This document shows positions 61,630 to 64,000 of a stretch of DNA of 64,000 bases, piece after piece. Within the stretch, counting starts at the first letter, position 1, and every line of letters begins with the position of its first letter. The notes under the pieces were generated by a model. The model ran no database searches and was not told where the DNA came from. It saw only the letters and a list, made by a program, of their open reading frames with translations. A program made the position numbers and the translations under genes. This stretch comes from Prevotella multiformis DSM 16608 (GTDB lineage: Bacteria; Bacteroidota; Bacteroidia; Bacteroidales; Bacteroidaceae), in assembly GCF_000191065.1 (NCBI RefSeq), contig NZ_GL872283.1, positions 922,999 to 986,998 of the forward strand, read 5' to 3'.

Positions 61630-62904
61630 TTATAGGATGATCGTCTGTTCTCGGTCAGGCCCAATAGAGATGATTCCGATTCTGGTCTCCAGGAAGTTTT
61701 CAAGGAAGGAAACATAGTCGCGGAACTCCTGTGGGAACTCGTCCGCGGACTTACACTTCGTCATGTCCTTTTTCCAACCATGAAAATCCTTATAGACTGG
61801 CTTTACATTGTCTATCTCATAGGGAAAATCCTTTGTCTGTGTGCCGTCGGGCAACTGATATGCCACGCATGCCTTGATCGTGTCAAAGCTGTCAAGCACA
61901 TCACTCTTCATCATGATCAATTCAGTGACTCCATCGATCATTACCGAATAGCGGAGTTGGACAAGGTCTATCCAGCCGCATCGCCTCTCACGGCCCGTTA
62001 CGGCACCGTACTCGTGTCCGAGGTCACGGATCTTCTTGCCGGTTTCATCGAACAGTTCTGTCGGGAACGGTCCCGCCCCCACCCGTGTACAGTAGGCTTT
62101 CATGATGCCATAGACATTACCTACCTTGTTAGGCCCGATTCCAAGTCCCGTGCATGCACCGGCGCAAATGGTATTCGAGGAGGTAACAAAAGGATAAGAA
62201 CCGAAATCGACGTCCAGCATGGTTCCCTGCGCTCCTTCGCAGAGGATGTTCTTCCCGTTTCCCAGCAGCTGGTTTATCTCATGTTCGGAATCCACGAAAC
62301 GGAACGCCTTCATGTATTCGACACCTTCCATCCAATGTCTCTCCGTTTCCTCGAAGCCTTCAAAGTCCGTCCATCCGAGTGCCGCCAGCATTTTCATGTG
62401 CCGTTCCTTGTGCCGGGCGTATTTCCGGTCAAAGTCACAGAGAATATCCCCCACACGCAATCCGTTACGGCTGACTTTGTCCGTATAGGCTGGGCCGATG
62501 CCTTTACCGGTTGTACCTACCTTGTTCTTCCCTTTTGCAGCTTCGTATGCACGGTCGAGGATACGGTGTGTCGGCATGATGAGGTGTGCCTTCTTTGAGA
62601 TATGCAGACGTTCTTTCAAGGGATGACCGCTCTTTTCAAGCTCCTTGGCTTCGTTCATGAAGAGATCAGGAGCCAGTACCACGCCGTTGCCGATGATGTT
62701 CACCTTGCCGCCTTGGAAGATTCCTGACGGTATGGAACGCAGGACGTACTTCTGTCCTTCGAACTCCAGTGTATGGCCGGCGTTAGGACCACCCTGGAAA
62801 CGAGCCACTATGTCGTAGCGTGGTGTGAGCACATCTACGACTTTTCCTTTACCTTCATCACCCCATTGGAGTCCCAACAGGACATCTACTTTACCTGTGT
62901 TCAT
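61630..62904 (-). CDS. purA: Adenylosuccinate synthetase
   Basis: GTP-dependent first step from IMP to AMP. The N-terminal GLQWGDEGKGKVVDVL holds the P-loop. NAGHTLEF carries the catalytic histidine, and VGTTGKGIGPAYTDKVSRNG lies near residue 130. The C-terminal half contains the AYCTRVGAGPFPTEL segment of the family. 424 aa. It follows fur with a 6-nt gap, so the two should be co-transcribed; a fur-purA pair is common in this phylum, from general knowledge. Confidence 0.97.
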   Translation of the reverse strand: MNTGKVDVLLGLQWGDEGKGKVVDVLTPRYDIVARFQGGPNAGHTLEFEGQKYVLRSIPSGIFQGGKVNIIGNGVVLAPDLFMNEAKELEKSGHPLKERLHISKKAHLIMPTHRILDRAYEAAKGKNKVGTTGKGIGPAYTDKVSRNGLRVGDILCDFDRKYARHKERHMKMLAALGWTDFEGFEETERHWMEGVEYMKAFRFVDSEHEINQLLGNGKNILCEGAQGTMLDVDFGSYPFVTSSNTICAGACTGLGIGPNKVGNVYGIMKAYCTRVGAGPFPTELFDETGKKIRDLGHEYGAVTGRERRCGWIDLVQLRYSVMIDGVTELIMMKSDVLDSFDTIKACVAYQLPDGTQTKDFPYEIDNVKPVYKDFHGWKKDMTKCKSADEFPQEFRDYVSFLENFLETRIGIISIGPDREQTIIL

Positions 62905-62910
62905 TTGCTT

Positions 62911-63405
62911 TTATCTATTTTTACCTTGCTTCTGGTTGGAAGACTTGCTTTTCTGACGCGACAAGACCGTCTGACAGCGTGAGCAGATACCGTATATATA
63001 TAAGGAGAACCCGTCCTTCCGGAATCGATGAAGCTTGGTGTTCCTGATCGCATCAGCAATCTCCGGCGATTCAATTTCCGTAACGGTCCCGCAGACGGTG
63101 CAGATCTGATGAATATGGTCTTCATTGTCATAACACGCCTCGTATTTTGTCTGCCCGATGAAACGGTGCCTGATAACAAGGCGCAGCTCGATGAAGAGCC
63201 GCATCGTATTGTACAGTGTCGCACGAGAGACACGGAAATTCCTTGTCTCAAGTTCTAAGCCAAGCTCATCGAGAGAGAAGTGTCCTCTCATATCATACAC
63301 CGCATCCAGGATCGCATACCGTTCTGCTGTTTTGCGATGATTGTTCGCTTCGAGGTATTCATCCAGAATATCCCGAACTTTTTTTTTGACTATATCTTTA
63401 GTCAC
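62911..63405 (-). CDS. Fur-family metal-responsive repressor
   Basis: Winged-helix regulator with FSLDELGLELETRNFRVSRA, cut here as DELGLELETRNFRVSRATLYNT (HTH near residue 60). It also has two structural zinc CxxC pairs (ICTVCG and GICSRC), which are features of Fur/PerR proteins. Fur or PerR identity cannot be decided by eye. The start is taken as the GTG at 63405. The longer frame opens at a TTG (63438) that coincides with the -7 box TAACTTTG (63434-63427, minus). 164 aa. A candidate regulator of the iron operon at 38-45 kb. Confidence 0.88.
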   Translation of the reverse strand: MTKDIVKKKVRDILDEYLEANNHRKTAERYAILDAVYDMRGHFSLDELGLELETRNFRVSRATLYNTMRLFIELRLVIRHRFIGQTKYEACYDNEDHIHQICTVCGTVTEIESPEIADAIRNTKLHRFRKDGFSLYIYGICSRCQTVLSRQKSKSSNQKQGKNR

Positions 63406-63426
63406 CGTTAACTGATTAAATTCGCA

Positions 63427-63434
63427 CAAAGTTA
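63427..63434 (-). promoter_or_regulatory. -7 box for fur-purA
   Basis: TAACTTTG on the minus strand, ~22 nt before the proposed GTG start of the Fur gene. Confidence 0.5.
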
Positions 63435-63438
63435 CCAA

Positions 63439-63888
63439 TTTTAAATGATATAATGAGAGTCTGGTAACAAAAAAAAGTTAAGGGCGGCTCTAAATACCAC
63501 CTTTGTAAAAATCACCTTTGATATTCTTACTGCTGTCCGGTAGACATCTTTCGTATAAGTAAGGTCAACAGTCTTTTACTGATAGCGAAAGGAATGAACC
63601 TGCCCGTCTCCCGATGTGTAGATGCCTGACACCGGTCGTGCTGTCGGCGGGCACCGGTCGTGCCGAGGGTTCGCACGCTTGCAATGGGTAGGCGGTATGC
63701 GGACTGCCAGCAGTGAGAGAAGTGCCGTACTGCCGAAAGTCAACGTATCATATTTGGATGAAAGCGAGCGGTCTGTTTTTCGTCATGGAGCTTTAGCGGG
63801 TGTACTGAAAGATGGACTTACCGGGTCTGCCGTTTTCTCTCCTCCTTTCTTCGGGTCAGTCCTAAAACCCAGTTGCAAGTCTATACTC
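63439..63888. other. Intergenic region between the Fur gene and the transposase fragment
   Basis: No credible gene. A 12-bp direct repeat CACCGGTCGTGC occurs at 63630 and 63652. The 3' end of an insertion sequence presumably lies somewhere in this span, but I could not locate its terminal repeat. Confidence 0.4.
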
Positions 63889-64000
63889 TTAAGCACACAA
63901 TTTCATAAGTCTATATAAAAAGAAAGGAATATCTGTCACTCCTCTGAACTGTGCCCTGAATGCCTTAACTTTAGCATTGAATGACTCGGCATTTGCATTC
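63889..64000 (-). CDS. Transposase C-terminus (ISL3-like DDE), cut by window edge
   Basis: Thirty-six in-frame codons before a TAA at 63891-63889 read NANAESFNAKVKAFRAQ, then FRGVTDIPFFLYRLMKLCA. This resembles the C-terminal end of ISL3-type DDE transposases, with the N-A-x-E-S-x-N-x-K-x-K-x-F-R pattern around the catalytic glutamate. The gene continues beyond 64000. An ISL3 assignment is from memory of the family and should be treated as likely, not certain. Confidence 0.7.
   Translation of the reverse strand, partial: NANAESFNAKVKAFRAQFRGVTDIPFFLYRLMKLCA

Noticed and set aside
63630..63663. 12-bp direct repeat CACCGGTCGTGC as an attachment site or a fifth dispersed repeat copy
   Set aside because: No integrase nearby, and only short matches to the dispersed family; too little to support either.

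Overview
The window reads as chromosome of a Bacteroidota bacterium, most likely a Prevotella-type organism with roughly balanced GC. The evidence is the promoters (TTTG, 19-20 bp, then TAnnTTTG or TTACTTTG just before many starts), family-specific gene sets (DUF4492 before cydAB, DUF4835 after coaBC, DUF4230 pairs, secreted C1B peptidase, Bacteroidota-type IF3) and OmpA-type surface proteins. I saw no rRNA, tRNA or CRISPR array. The species is inferred only to about family level.

Layout. 1-7635: replication/repair operon running dnaN (cut by the left edge), exonuclease, coaBC, DUF4835 protein, recN, then an exported pseudo-protease/TPR protein. 8265-13574 (minus): tripartite export operon TolC, HlyD and two ABC-2 permeases, with no ATPase. 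13769-16736 (plus): DUF4492, cydA, cydB. 17125-17749 (minus): rplU-rpmA. 18311-18436 (minus): a 41-aa small ORF with a structured leader. 18873-25188: NUDIX hydrolase, small protein, two DUF4230 genes (minus), TsaC-like protein, ClC channel, fmt. 26944-33136: OmpA porin, acyl-ACP thioesterase, recQ and recJ. This block is bracketed by two ~600-bp copies of a transposase-less repeat in opposite orientation. 34147-37822: secreted C1B peptidase, aminopeptidase P, patatin.

38300-47467 is the most coherent accessory system. A minus-strand operon encodes an outer-membrane porin, an imelysin lipoprotein, a di-haem c-type cytochrome lipoprotein and a ResB-CcsA cytochrome c maturation fusion. Divergent from it are two LuxR-type regulators, one carrying a complete-looking hemerythrin/RIC di-iron domain. 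The intergenic region holds a palindrome at the operon promoter and a tandem array of GGGAA-N5-TTCCC palindromes. The only other such array in the window lies just after cydAB. I infer an envelope iron/haem module under redox, oxygen or NO control.

47651-57000s: exported phospholipase D/cardiolipin synthase, kdsD, kdsA, a small beta-barrel protein, a large MscS channel, GlcNAc-kinase-like protein, and a MATE transporter translationally coupled to an HMA-AraC regulator. 58241-59619: infC-rpmI-rplT. 60103-63405 (minus): fur, purA and hisS. The right edge cuts a transposase gene.

The long intergenic gaps are rich in repeats: a dispersed ~120-nt family (four copies), the 600-bp element and an internal module found again elsewhere, the palindrome arrays, and several short tandem repeats.
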